Shown: in pieces, positions 13,301 through 29,137 of the stretch
How positions within the stretch are numbered: the stretch's first letter is position 1
How the letters are laid out: each line of letters opens with the position of its first letter
Origin: Litomosoides sigmodontis
Lineage: Eukaryota; Nematoda; Chromadorea; Rhabditida; Onchocercidae
Direction of reading: 5' to 3'
Length of the DNA: 64,000 nt
NCBI GenBank assembly: GCA_963070105.1
Contig: OY718804.1
Location: 62,001 to 126,000, forward strand
The notes under the pieces: model-generated
What the model was told of the DNA's origin: nothing
Databases searched by the model: none
What the model saw: the letters and a program-made list of their open reading frames with translations, nothing else
Translations under genes and position numbers: made by a program

Positions 13301-15785
13301 AAAAAAAATTACCGTCACAAAAATTTCTCACAAACTTCGCTTTCTGCTTAATAAAACTTCCATTCTTATGCTTTAAATTGGCAAATTCCCAAAAATAAAA
13401 GATCTATTATATTCATTCTTTACCTTCATTATTCCAAACAAACTTATCCTGCACATGAATCCTACTGACAAAAACTGAAATATCTTTCCTTGAAACTCAG
13501 CTGAGAATATTTGAGAATGGTTCCTAGTAAGTATTCCTGCTTGGAACTTAGCAATGATAATTACTATGAGCCATTCTTAGACAAACTACAGAAACTAACT
13601 TTAAATGATACAGGGGAAAATATGATTGAGCAATTTACTTGTAATCTACCAACAATTTTCAAAAAAGTTAATATAGAGGAAAATACTTTCAGCAGTTCAT
13701 TGCCAACGCGACGCATATTTTCACTGATCGTTATATAGAGTTTATTCATCCTCGGAGAAGCGATAGCTGATGAAACTTCCTCTCTTATTGAACCCAGCGA
13801 TCGAATCAAATCAATTTGGAGATTCATCACAATTAATTGTAGTTGGCCAACTTTATCCACTTTGCAGTTTGTGTAGGCCAAAACACGAAACTTCGCCTAG
13901 GAAAAAAACTAAAAAAATTCAATAAAAGGCGAAAAGCAATGAACGATTAAAGACTGTAATATTGTTGTTTTCACCTCCTGATTACTGCGAATTGGATATA
14001 TACAAAAATGATCTAGTTAACTCAACCAGTAATTTACTTTTTCAAGAATACAGTTCCGGATTAATACAGATAAAGGATGGGAACCGGAGATGGCACGATG
14101 AGCATCTTCCACAATTATCAAGCAAATTTCTGAAAGCTCTTCTCTGCCTGTGAAGTCGCTGACGAGGCTCTAAAATTAAAAGTAATGTATCATCTCAAAA
14201 TGTCAGACATTCAAACAAATTTAGCCTGAAAATACGCATAGTAATAATGGGTTACTTTTAGATGATCTTAGATGAAAGTCCAATCAGCTTTAAATTAATT
14301 TTAAATTAAATGAAATAAGATGAATGTTAATCAACCACAGATGATTGAAGAGAGAATAAAAAAAAAGCATATGTAAGCCACTTGAATGCAGAAATTATCG
14401 TTGGAAAAAAGCACGTACCTATAATAATCAGCCTTTCTGAATTTACATATAAGAATTTGCTAAACGTGCAAACGCGTTCTCATAATTAGTAAATTCTTAC
14501 ATGTAATGGAATTTCATCTACTTTACTGTGGTATATTTTTAAACTTTGTTCTGAGTTCAACATTCGCAAAAAAACAGTCGCAAATTCGTACAATGATATA
14601 ACATAGGTGTGATGAATGCGCTATCTTATTCATTCTACGTAGATACTGATAATGGTGAGTGTGTTATTTCGCTTATTCTGATGTCTACAACGTATATCTC
14701 GCAAGTGGAAAAAAGGAAGGAAAATATTTCCTGTCACTTAATTCATATAAGAATTGTATTTCTTATCTACGAAAAGCTCTTGCTAGCAAAGCAGATTGAG
14801 AACAAATTCTTCCAACATCCTCACTATTATGATCAACTATACACGACTTACTTTATCACAATCATGAAGCTTAAATGAATTCACAATCCTCCTTTTATTA
14901 ATCAAAAAAGAAAACGAATGCAAAAACCTCTGCAGTAGCAAATATGATGTCCTGTTCAATCCATTTTGGATAACGATCACTTTTTTTCAAGTTAGGATAT
15001 ACGCAAATACTTTGTGAATGACCTGTAATTTCGACGAATCGCTTTGTGGCATTCAGTGATGATTCTACATTTTTGCATATGCATACTACTTTTCGCATTG
15101 GGAACCATCTAGAAATAGCTAAGATACAGAAAGATGTTTTCCACCAAATGTCTTTGGCAACTATGTTCATTATTTTAGTTACTTATTTTCTATACATCAG
15201 TGAATATATTTCAATTTGATGCATGCTTATTATCAAGAGAATCAGGAAGACGTTCGATATATGAAATTGACAATTCATTACTTGGATGGGAAATATAAGC
15301 AAACAGATAATTGCCATAAGGAAATAACTGATTTATTCTTCGATTACATCTATGGAACAATTGGTACCTGTGGAAATTGAGCATAGCAATGGCAGCAACA
15401 AAAAAAGTATCCAGTTCTTTCGGGAGTGTTATCAACACATTGTTGTATACAGAATCTAAAATTAGCCTTTTCTGATAACGACAAACAGGGGTGTTCACAG
15501 GATAGTAGAGATGACGCATTGCTAGTTGTTGAGATTTCGTCAACCTGCAAAACACAATAATATGGCAAAGTTATGGAAAAACTTACAGTGCAAAACCTTG
15601 GAAACAACTGTGTTTTTGTAGTGTCACGACACTCGAATCTTATGGCTCTAAAAGAATCATAGCAACGAAGTTGGAAAGCGCGCACTTAGAGGCATCTAAG
15701 TTCTTTTTGTATTTCCGACCGAATACCGTAGGTATCACATCCACTGCCTCCCCAACTCGTAAATGAGCGAACCCGACGGGTTCCA
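10387..15785 (-). CDS. FANCM/Hef-like helicase-fold protein with degenerate ATPase motifs
   Basis: FANCM is a DNA translocase that remodels stalled forks and crosslinks. At least 13 exons follow FANCM order in kept phase: RHLYYPVNTPVCRYQ and MLNFHR (15544-15361), joined as R to WFPMRKVV (from about 15117), then a motif II exon (about 14150-14010), RVLAYTN (from 13892), FELLSAYDILMCDGL (about 13110), HKLDVLITLLKK, IIIVLCRDRDPAF (about 12650), VDSIICMDE (about 12160), YDQKEIFLLSVLQAMKR, MLPFNIIPEIVE, and a late LWQDRLQ..LLGHS block (about 11200). The last exon ends LNDLIRL before TAA at 10387. The catalytic motifs are altered: LPTGLGKT is LPKELDTF, DEAH is EDAH, the SAT of motif III is TNC, GEEGLDI is GSDSVEI, and the QR.GR.GR motif VI is not found. 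The start is unsure: 15785 follows an acceptor-like CTTTCAG and joins through a weak donor in phase, but a start at 15519 is possible. No ERCC4 nuclease part is seen. It lies downstream of mys-1 on the same strand. Confidence 0.62.
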
Positions 15786-16336
15786 TATATTCACCTGAAA
15801 GCATGAATCTTCAATGGTCTGCATGATAATTTCCAGAGAACATAGACGCTTGTAGTAATGGACAACGGATAAAGCGCTACAATTTCAGGACAATAACAAG
15901 CGAATCAGGAATCATTCATCTGTTCACTAATCCCTGACTAGTGATTAGGAATTTAGTAATGGATGGATAATCGTAAATATCAGAAGTCCTAATACTTCGA
16001 AAAACAGAGGAGACATAATTGAATTCTCCTGTAGTACCCGAAGGAACAAAATGTGTATGATTACGAAGAAAGCTGGTTTATTGGAACAGTTAAAAATTAC
16101 AATACAAATCAAAACATAAATACATCAACAATAACAACATAATTCTTGATCATTTAAATAGCGCTCGCTAACATAATCTCATATCAATGGAAATTACTAT
16201 TTGCAGCAACTCTCAGTTTTCATGTTTAACGATAAAGCATAATTAATGGTACTGCAGTGGAAAAAGAGGAGAGGTACACAAATGGCAGAAATGAATTAAA
16301 CCTAAATGCAGCATACAATGTATCGAAAAATATCAT
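15786..16336. other. Spacer between mys-1 and the FANCM-like gene
   Basis: On the minus strand this is the mys-1 3' region. An AATAAA on the minus strand (plus-strand TTTATT near 16077) lies about 260 bases after the mys-1 stop. The 3' end of the spacer has a pyrimidine-rich CTTTCAG directly before the candidate start of the next gene. No other coding signal was found. Confidence 0.5.
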
Positions 16337-19284
<2,948 letters not shown>

Positions 19285-19290
19285 TCTTAC

Positions 19291-19296
19291 CGCTGC
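19291..19296 (-). promoter_or_regulatory. Probable trans-splice acceptor of mys-1
   Basis: On the minus strand the sequence reads ...CTCTAATTGCAG, with the AG at 19294-19293, followed by a short leader and the ATG at 19284. No donor or upstream coding exon is seen. This is the usual layout of a nematode spliced-leader acceptor. It is inferred from position and motif only. Confidence 0.5.
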
Positions 19297-20451
19297 AATT
19301 AGAGGATATGACTAACGTGGAAAAGAAGGGCAGAATTAGAGTGATCCGCGCTCGCAACGGACTCCTCCGCTTTCGATTGCGCTGTAGAATGAAGAAAGAG
19401 GACAGGAAACGTCAACGCAATTTATTAGTGATAATAAAGTGCACGCGAGGAAATGAATGAATGAATGAGAACGATCACAGCCGGAACGCGGATTCATTCT
19501 TCGGTAGAGAGGACATTAAGCTCCTGCTGTAGCGAAACGATCCCTTTCATCGTGTCGTCCTCCTCTTCCTCCTCTTTTGACATCTACAACTGATAGACTG
19601 TGTGTTAGAGGGAGAGAGAGAGAGAAAGAGAGGGAGAGAGGGATGATGGCAGCTGGCCCGAAGAAAGGGGAGAGTTGCGGTACCGAACGGCGGGGTGGAA
19701 TTGGGTGGTTGCAGTGGTAGTTGAAAGAGAGTGGCAGTTGAGGAGGATTCGGGGAGCGGATTTCTCTTAGATAGCCTGCGACCAGTAAGTAAGATAGGAA
19801 GTGGACAGAAGGCTATTCTAGCTCTTCGGAATAGGAGTACGGAAGGAGTTGCACAGTGCAACCCAGCTGCTGCATGCAAGTGAACAGCACAGTAACTGAC
19901 CACACAGTAACTATTTAGCAGTGTTAGTGATAGGTAAGATGGTCATTGTGCAATGTGGTGGCGATGGTGCAAGTATTGCGCGAATGTTGCGATGATAGCA
20001 ACGGTACACGAGTGATTCTCGATCGGTTGTTGGATATCATTTCAACATTACTTACTTTATCGTTTTTCTCTTCCGTTTCGTTGCTTCTTTGCGTTTGTGC
20101 TATTTCGAAATTGAGCCCCTTTTCGGTTGCTTTTCTTCTGCGTTTCGCCGATTTCTAATGGAAAGGTATTGAAGGGTATTGGTTTGCTTTCAGATGAAAA
20201 AGCATTTAGACATACATTCCTCCGCTCGAGTCATCCATCTCGCGCTGCTGGTACTGTTTGCGGAGCAGCTAGTGATTTATTTACTTGCGGATTACACTGG
20301 ATTAGGATGCTCCCCACCCCACGGCACCCCACCCAATGTAACACTACGACGTTTGGTTTGGTTGGATGAGTGAGTGTTATTTCTATTTTAGTATCGCGCT
20401 CGGAATCACTCCACGCAGTTAGCGTAAGCGAAAGTAAAGTATGCTTGAGGA

Positions 20452-20453
<2 letters not shown>

Positions 20454-20482
<29 letters not shown>
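20454..20482. repeat. (CA)n microsatellite
   Basis: About fourteen CA units without interruption. Confidence 0.92.
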
Positions 20483-20484
<2 letters not shown>

Positions 20485-23386
20485 TGAGAAGGAGATGAGT
20501 AAGGAAGCTTACATACTGTTCGTACTGAACTTGTCCATCCTTCTTCTCCTTCATTTCTTTTATCCTCTAAAAATTTGGATAAATTTTTCATTTCTTTCCT
20601 CACCCAAGCTTGTTAACTGCTAACAGGTACATAAAAAACAGAGCTTCGAAGCAAAAATCAGTGGACCTGCAGTAGATTTCTCTGGCCATCTTTTGCGCTC
20701 TCTAATCGTTCCTTACTGAGCTGCGTCGGTTGTGTGTGCTCCTGAATATATTGTGGATGACATGGGTTTGGCGTGATCGAAAACGCTGTCGAGAATTTGT
20801 GCCTATCAAGGCTCTCACTACAAAGGAACTTCGATGCATTTCTGCGAACTTCACTTAAACAACATCTCTTTTAGCATTCCACCTCATAACTCTCGAATTC
20901 GACGAACCAACGCACACCGAACGTGAATTCAGGCCCGCTTATCAAGTTAGGTGATGTGAAAGTAAAAAAACATGCGAGCAACATTTTCACATTTAGCTAC
21001 CATTTTACATATAGCAATGGCAGAAATGATCCTACTATTCATATTTTTAAAAAGGCAAATGTTTTTGAGATGCTCGAATGTCGAATGATCACATATGTTT
21101 TCACATGACTGAAGTTAACTTCCATATTTTTCATCCAAATTTAATCGAAATTTCTTTAACAGCATGTCGATTCTCCGAGCAATACCATAAAAGTTAATGC
21201 GTGTATTTTGCTACCTCTCGAATTATCATTGCTACTGCTACGAATTACATATCTACCGAATCTTTTCTAGACCCGGTTAATTTGAACATTGTTTTAGCTA
21301 ACATCATTAATTGCTTGCTGCATTTCATTAGCTGCTGTTTGACTTTGTTGTATCGCTTGTTTAGGTACGTCAGCAGCAACAGCAGCAAAGGCTTGTTCAG
21401 CGACCGCAACTTTTGATAAGGGAGAGGGCCCAAAAGGCGCTTTTCGATTTGCTTCGGAACTTTTCGGTCGCTCCGATCTTTTGCATTGCCCACTGTCCTT
21501 TTTTATTTAAAAATAACTTATTAATATATTTAGTTTTGTTTGTTTGCTAAGTCGAAAGGCTCGTGCAAGTTTTGAAGAAACGAAATTTAATTGTCAGAAA
21601 ATGCAATTCTTTAATGTACCCTACTTCAGACGGAGGCGAAATGAAGTGGACGATGGGGGAGATGTGTTAAAACAGTTTTTCTTAAGCTTTTGTCAAGTTT
21701 CCTAGTTGAGCCATGCTGCTGCTGCTATTTGTGGTAGAGAAGTGACGAAGAAATTTGCTTCAGTATGATGTCAAAAGAGTAGAGTTACTGTTTCAACTTT
21801 TCGTTTCCTTACGCACAGAATCAATAGAGCAATTGTGTATGAAATGCTGAGCAAAGCACACATTAATGATGTAATTGTCGCTAAAGTCATTCTCTTCCCA
21901 TCAACCTTTTTTAACTTTTAAGACCTGAAACTTGATTTTATTTAGGATTTGGGCGAAAGAGTGAAATTAATTAATAGGGAGGTAAAACATTCTGAACAGA
22001 TGTCTTCATCCGGCACTCTCATTTTATCACCCTTACTGTAATGTAATAGCTGTCGTGAAGCCGAGATCAAACGGGAAATAGGTTTATTATAAATATTGCA
22101 CGTAATACTGTAATGTGCTGCTATTCATTGTATTATGTAGCCATACTGTTACCCATGTTTATCATCGATTCATGTACATGTATAGTGAACCAGTCACTCA
22201 GTTACTGTAACTACTACCTCCTATCTTCAACTATGCATGATGGGTACATCAACTACCAAGAGGAGGTATTCCTCTTGCTTGCACCAACTGGGGGAGAGTC
22301 GCCGGAAGAGGGAGGGAGGGTTCGTGAGCGGTTGTTAGCTGGTCCGGGCTGTATTTCTCGTTGCTGGTACTTCTGTTTGTTGCTTAACCTTAACCACTGT
22401 CACAACGAATAAATCGATTACTCATACTAAGCTTCGACTATACTCACAACCAAGAAAAACTTCTCCAAGGAAAGTCTTCGCAACAATAGCAAATCGAATT
22501 CTTGCAAACAACCACCTTCGAATGAATAATATGTTAAAAACGATTCCTTTCCTGAGTCACTGATACTTTGGTAAATATGCAAAATGTAAACTGTATTTTG
22601 ATGACTGACTGCTCAGTGCAGTGTGCAGTGATTAAATTAGCGGAAGTCATTTTGCTGAAGCGTTAAGTCTGTAGTATTCATTTAAAATTTATGCAGCAGC
22701 TAGTTAATTTTGTCCCTTAAATTTCGACACCACCGAATTAGTTGGAAGAGGGTTAAGATGCATGCACAGTGTCACCGTATTATTGAGGAAGTTTGCCCAT
22801 CGTTCATAGTTTAGTGACCGTTTTCTTACCAATTAATTAATTACCTTACGCGGCAACTATCAGATGTCATCGAAGTGAGCAACATTTATGCCTCACCATT
22901 TCCCTCTCTGCCACATCCTCAATTTTTTTATGTAATGTAATAATTGTGGTACTACTGATGTTGTCATAACACCAGTCTTGACATATTGCACATTTCGCTG
23001 ATCTGATAGCGCAGACGATGTGATGTGTTGTAGTAGGTAGTGGTAGTGGAGAGTGCTGCCGTACCTCTCGAGTTCTTAACCTGAATCGATTTGCTCACTT
23101 TGTGAGCAGAATAGATTGAACAGCTTATTTTAAACGTGATTTTATCAGTAGAGCTGTTAATGGAGCAAGTATGAAAAATAGGTCGTTTCAATAATCGGTA
23201 GTGATCAGATAGACGATGTGTAGCTCTTGATAACGAGTGTAGCTCTTGTAATATTTACACATTTAGTAGTCTCTCTCATTCACTGATTTACAATTAATTG
23301 ATTTACAGAGCTAACTCATTCATTCCCTGAACAGCTTCTATTTACGATTAAATAATCGCAGATGTGAGCTGCGGTAAGTCGCTCTT

Positions 23387-23722
23387 TTGAATGTGATGAA
23401 AGCGCAATGGATAGTAGTGATGCGTTTTTTACAACATTGTCCTGACAGACTGACCAGTTCTTGCACTCTTCGAGAGTACGTTAAGAGATCGGAATTGGAT
23501 GTTTTTTTGGAAGATGCATGTGATAAATGTCTAGGCACGCAACAACGAACTATCCGTAATAGAATCAATCAGATAGATCTCGGGTTGAAAGAAACAGGAG
23601 AGCATAATTTGCATATACCTTTCTCGTTTGCCCAAACGGCTTCATCAAAGGCTAATTCCTGTTCCGCAGTGCTTCTCTCCCCTTTGGAAGGAGACATTCT
23701 ACCTGATGAACTAGGATGGTAG
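23387..23722 (+). CDS. Unrecognised open reading frame, doubtful
   Basis: The frame has no stop for about 111 codons and ends at a TAG (23720-23722). The translated middle (LREYVKRSELDVFLEDACDK) has a more protein-like composition than neighbouring frames, and the C-terminus ends DELGW. The first in-frame ATG is a few codons in (MKAQW). I recognise no family, see no clear splice sites and no domain. It could be a small gene, a terminal exon of a gene whose other exons I missed, or chance. The opposite strand is also partly open. Confidence 0.18.
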   Translation: MNVMKAQWIVVMRFLQHCPDRLTSSCTLREYVKRSELDVFLEDACDKCLGTQQRTIRNRINQIDLGLKETGEHNLHIPFSFAQTASSKANSCSAVLLSPLEGDILPDELGW

Positions 23723-26700
23723 CAGCGGATGGATGACAGCGAGTTGAGGCATAACATCTCAATAACATCATTATACATTAAAGCGCAGTAAATCGAATAA
23801 TTCGTTCAGGAAACCGATGAGATGAATAAATGGTGAATTATTGCTAATGAGCTTCTGCAACCAATGCAATCTCTCTGCAGTTTCGTCTGATTGAAATCCG
23901 AGGTTGTAACGTTGTTGGAAAGTATAATTGAATTTAAGAAATTCCTAGCAGTGGATGGAAGTAAAAACCTTGCCGACTTCATGTAACATGACTCACTCAG
24001 AATCTTGTCACTTTCGTTTTCGCGCCTGATTGGAGAGAAGTAACAAACAGTTGGTAGACACGAACACGTACGTTCTGCGAAGTTTGCCAAAGCAATATCT
24101 CTTCCACCAGTGGATTTGTTACAGCACGCAATGGACCCTTTCAGCGATCTCATCAGCAACCTTCTGTTCCTGTGGAATATGTCACCTTATAGAAAAGATG
24201 CTTCGGAACAAACGACGAACTGTGAAGAAGAAGAGAGACGTGAACGGAAGGTAGGAAGTTAGGATAAGAAACAAAGTTAGGGGAAATGATAACAACTGAC
24301 CTCACGTCAGCGCAAGGAAAGTTACCCACAGTCATTGAAGCAGGAATAAGTATATGGATTAACAATGCCCATTTTGCTAGTTTTTGCAGAGGCGAGAGAG
24401 AAAGAAAGAGCTAAATTTGACGGTTTAAACACTGTAATGAGGAACGGACGGTCGCTTCGCTTCGCTTTCGAATACACACTCTTTCTCAACTGGGTGGTCG
24501 TCACTTTGTATTCCTCAAGAAGATCCACCTGCTGGGCCCTTATAAAGTAATTGTTGATGGATTTCTCTCAGTTCTCTTAAGTTTACGGTTCATTTCAGGG
24601 CACCCCGTTTAATGACTTTTCCAACTCATTTCTTTCGGCGATTTACTCAAAAAAGTATTTAGTTTTCAAGGAATACTTGCAAAACTTGATCAGAAATTTG
24701 TTGCGATCAAATTTATTTATGAAAGAACTGGCTAGCGCTAAACAGAGAGGACTTTTCGGGTCGTAAAAATTTTAGTTAATTCAACTTTGCAACCAATCTT
24801 ACACTTCCAATCAATGACGAACTTTCGAGCCTGATGATTCCGTAGGTTAACAGATTTGCCAACAGAATGATGAATCCAGTCATCTTTTTGGATGATGAAG
24901 GAGAAGGGGAGCAACAACAACGATAGCAACGGTAGGAGCCAAGTATCGATGACAGTGCGCAACTCTCCACTTTCATTTGATATATTTTAGAGTTAAGAGC
25001 AAGCAGGCTGAAGAACTTTTCCCCGTCTGCAATACTGCTCGTTACAACGGAAGTGTTTTGACAGGAGAAAGTAGGCTGTTTGATGACCGGTGTGTTCCAC
25101 TCCACCGATTATTTTCTGACATCTATCTAATATTCCCCTTACTCGCTTCAGTAACGACCATTGTGAAAACACAGACGTGGAAGTAAAGAGGAAAATGACC
25201 TGCTTAGGAAGATGGACAACGGAGGGTGGAGCACATGGAGCTCGTTGCCTCCGTGTGCCTTGCTAAAAGATCGGCAATGTTCAATGCTCGTGGGAAATTA
25301 GGGAATGCAACTTGGTGAGGACGCTAATTGCAGCTAACCTTACGCTTCACAACACTACTTTATTCAGTCTTATACGCCCAGTTTTTGGAATGGGAAAAAT
25401 TAAGAAACAATTGATCATAAGAAATTTTCGGACGTCACAACAACCAGCATTAGGTGTACTACACATGGTTGCAATAAACTGGATGAATTTACAACTTTGT
25501 CAAGAATGTGTAGATTAATGTTTCCAAGGAAAAGCTCACCCTAGGCGCACCCGAAGAACTCGAGAACAAAGAATAGCCCACCCGCACCGCACGAGCGCAT
25601 GGAAGGTTCGTGCAAACCGATGCATGGTGGAGTGAATGTCTCATGAACGCCGAAATTAGTTCCACTCACCACTCATTCCCCTAATGGTCTTCCAGCTGTT
25701 CGTGACATCTGAAGTGTCACTTTGAAAATTTCGCTATCGACATGAACTGTTTGATGCTGCAGAACATTGGCAAAATATAGTATTCGAATCGAAAGGATTA
25801 AATTGACAAATTCTTGCGTCTAATTCTAGCACTGAAAAACAAACTCACTCTCTGTTTTTTGTTTCAGCAATAAATGCCGCATGACCTCGAAGAAAGTGAT
25901 CACAAAAATGAAGAACTTTGTTGAATTTACTCATTTCTCCTACCAAGTCCATCATAACCTTGACAAATGAAATAGGCAAAAATGATAAGATCTGAGGCAA
26001 TTATCACCAGCAGGGTTCAACCATACTCCCTACGTATGAGTTTAGCCATTTCATAGCAAATTTGCTCGATTTCACTTCACGTACCCTTCCTCTGATAACG
26101 GAGAAGAACAATGGAAGAAGGAAAGACTATTGAGACGATGAAAGAAAAACGGAAATTGCAACTGCCACCACAATGACTAAACCCTTCACACTTCATCGAC
26201 CACAGTGATGTAAGCGAACACCCAAATAATCAATTTAATTATAAAACGTCCATTCGCTGTTCGAAGCAAACGAAAGCATCAATTTCAATTTTGAATTTCA
26301 GAACAACAACGACCGCACACAATGTATAACGTGCAGCAATAATGACAACTCGCAAGAAACAGAAAATCACTAAACTCTTTCAAAATGCTGTACTCTTCAA
26401 AAAAGAGGGACGGCTACACGTTATCTATCATTTCATCTCAAAAGCAACAACTTATTCGAATTTATCAAATCCATTGAGAACCGATATCTATCAGAAAGTA
26501 TTTAGTCATTCAGAGCTTCTTAAGATCCTAAACAGCGGAAGTTGAGATGTTAAGCTTAAGCTAACAAAGAAATAATTCTCACACTATCATCCAAACTCCC
26601 CGAGATAATGAAGCAAACTTCATGAAAGAAAGATGGTGAATCATGAACTGCACATGAACAAAGAAGGAATGAAAAGGTATCAAACAGCATCACTCGCATC

Positions 26701-27410
26701 TATTAAAATTTAGATTCGTACATTGCTGAACAGGTTAAACGTCCAACAAAGATTCAATGCATTTAAGATAAGCAAAGAAAAAAAAATCGTTTACTTATAT
26801 TTTTAACTGTGATACGAATTTTCGGAGAAACTTCTCCAGAAATCTACGAAAACATAGGTGAAGGTAAATAATTAGTCGATCTTTTAATAATAACACAGAA
26901 TCATTTACATTTATATATGGAAATAAACAAACGTTTCCATTAAACAGCACATTGTATGAATTATATTTTGCAGATAAAATGTTCCAGAGATGTTCTTAGA
27001 TCTTGGAATTCGATGACTTCAAATGACAGAAGAAGTAGTAGATACTATTCAAATCTATTGTAAAGAAAGGAAATGTTAACTCACGATTGACTAGTATTTG
27101 AAAAAGTATGACCCAATATACAAATAACAATCTGTTACAATGAAAGTCCTTTCTTTTACCAAAATTAATGCATATGTTAACACCTATATTTTCTTAAAGT
27201 TTCAATTCACAAACCACGTTCACTTTGCTTTCGAAGCACTGAGATGCCTAAAGTTGGTTTCGTGCAGTTTACTAACCATTCCACCGGTATTTTTGAATTG
27301 CGCGTGCGGTTGAAACCAGAAAATTCGGGTTTCAGAATACAGTACGGGAATTTTCATAAAAATATAGTTGAAAATAATTCAAATAATTATAACTCCAACA
27401 CAGAATAAAC

Positions 27411-29094
27411 TTATTGTAGCACAAGACCAATCTTTTCCGGTGCAATATCGGGACATTTCCAGTTGTACAGATAATACTGCAAACTTCCATCACCAATACC
27501 AAACTTGAGATCTTCCAGTATTTCTTTATTGTCCATGAGATCAAGTGCGTTAAATACATCAAAGCCGCACTGAAAAGTACAGAAAATGACTTCCCAAATT
27601 CATTTATAATTATACAATCAATATTAACATCAAATGACTTAGTTAGTGTCTTGCTTATGAATTTCTATGAACTTAATATGGACTTCTTTAATAAATATGA
27701 CGTCAGTTTTTTTTTGTGACATATGCAATAAATTGAATAAAAATGTCATTTTTTGTCATCACTACATGTAGCACGTCCCACTTATCGATATCATCAAATA
27801 ATTCAATAATAACCGTACATTTCGTGCAAGAATAAGAGCATCACTGATGAGTTGTTTAAGAGTTACCGACGTGGCAACATTGTAGAATGAATAAGCCGCA
27901 CGAATTGATTTATACTGCGGATGATGCATGACCGATGAAGGCAATGAGTAAAAGCTGATCAAGTCGGTTACTTTCTTGTCATCTTCACTCTAAAAATCTT
28001 TGGTGTGTGGAGTTTCAACCTAAATTTCTATATGCAAGCATATATTTTTTCATTCAGTATCTTGATAAGCTCAGCAAGACGAAAGAGTTTATTATAACTT
28101 AAATAATTCCCGAATACAGTAGTAGAAATTGATATTGTAAAAACAAACGAACCACAGCAACGTAACTGTAGATGACATCCTCACGTGGCATAAAAAAATG
28201 CTCGAAATCAGCCCGAGTAAATTCAGGAGATAAATCAAATTTCTTCAGATAACATTGCAGTAAGTCATACGCACCATCAATATGACACTTTCTCATCGGC
28301 GTCAAGTTTGCCGTTTTCGGTTGCTGATATAATTCAAGTTATAAGTTATAACCAGCTTTTTTTATATATATTAGAGATTTCACTCTTAACACAGCTAACA
28401 TTCAATTTTGACCCATGAGGTCAAACGCTCCACAAGTAGTTCTTTGAATGTTACCGAACTAACAACGATTCATAATATTTGCACATAAGGATGTTTTAAT
28501 TAATTTTAGATAAAATATACTTCCGGAAGTTTATACAACTTCAGAGTTCTCTGCATTGTCATTTTTCGCGAGAGATGCGAAAATTTGACTTCGATGAGCT
28601 TCTTTGGATTCAGCGATCGATGCCAGTATCTTTAAAAAAATAAGCCGATTAGTCGGATCCGCTTCAAATTTGATTCAGATAGATTAAAAGTGCAATACCT
28701 GCATGTCGCAATAGGCTTCGGTAAGACAACTCCCGCCGTGAATGCTGCTTGAAAAATACCTTCTCGGTTCACACGGCGAGTGATCTCACGAATCAACACC
28801 GGTGCTACTCTTTTTGAGCGAAGTTTCTTATGCACGCAAAGAAAATTAATTTCTACCATTTTAATTACCTGAAATAAAAGTTACTTTTGGAGAAATTCTC
28901 AATAAAAGCACAGAGAAAAATAACAGCATAATGTAATAACTGAAAAGAAATTCCATGCGAATATGTAAATTGTAACGACAAATTATTTTATAATGCATCA
29001 TGTGTTACGTCAGTATTCACAATGCACAGTCATCCTGTAAACATCAATCCAGACACGGTGTATGGTTAAGTTCTGCAGAGTAACTTTATTAATT

Positions 29095-29137
<43 letters not shown>

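Larger units (their letters stand above)
19285..27410. other. 8 kb region without a convincing gene
   Basis: This lies between the mys-1 start and the N-myristoyltransferase stop. It contains GA-rich and AC repeats (about 19610-19640, 20454-20482), a CAG-rich possible exon near 21365 and a 111-codon plus-strand frame at 23387-23722 (entered separately at low confidence). Otherwise I see only open frames of mixed, low-complexity composition without family resemblance or splice logic. The part next to 19284 is likely the mys-1 promoter. Confidence 0.45.

Noticed and set aside
15350..15685. Alternative cysteine-rich frame through the FANCM-like exon
   Set aside because: It is open by chance. 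The neighbouring frame carries YPVNTPVCRYQ and joins in phase to WFPMRKVV, which the cysteine-rich frame does not.
19547..19903. 118-codon minus-strand frame upstream of mys-1
   Set aside because: It is Ser/Pro/Leu-rich and runs through a GA repeat in the presumed promoter. There is no domain and no splice logic.
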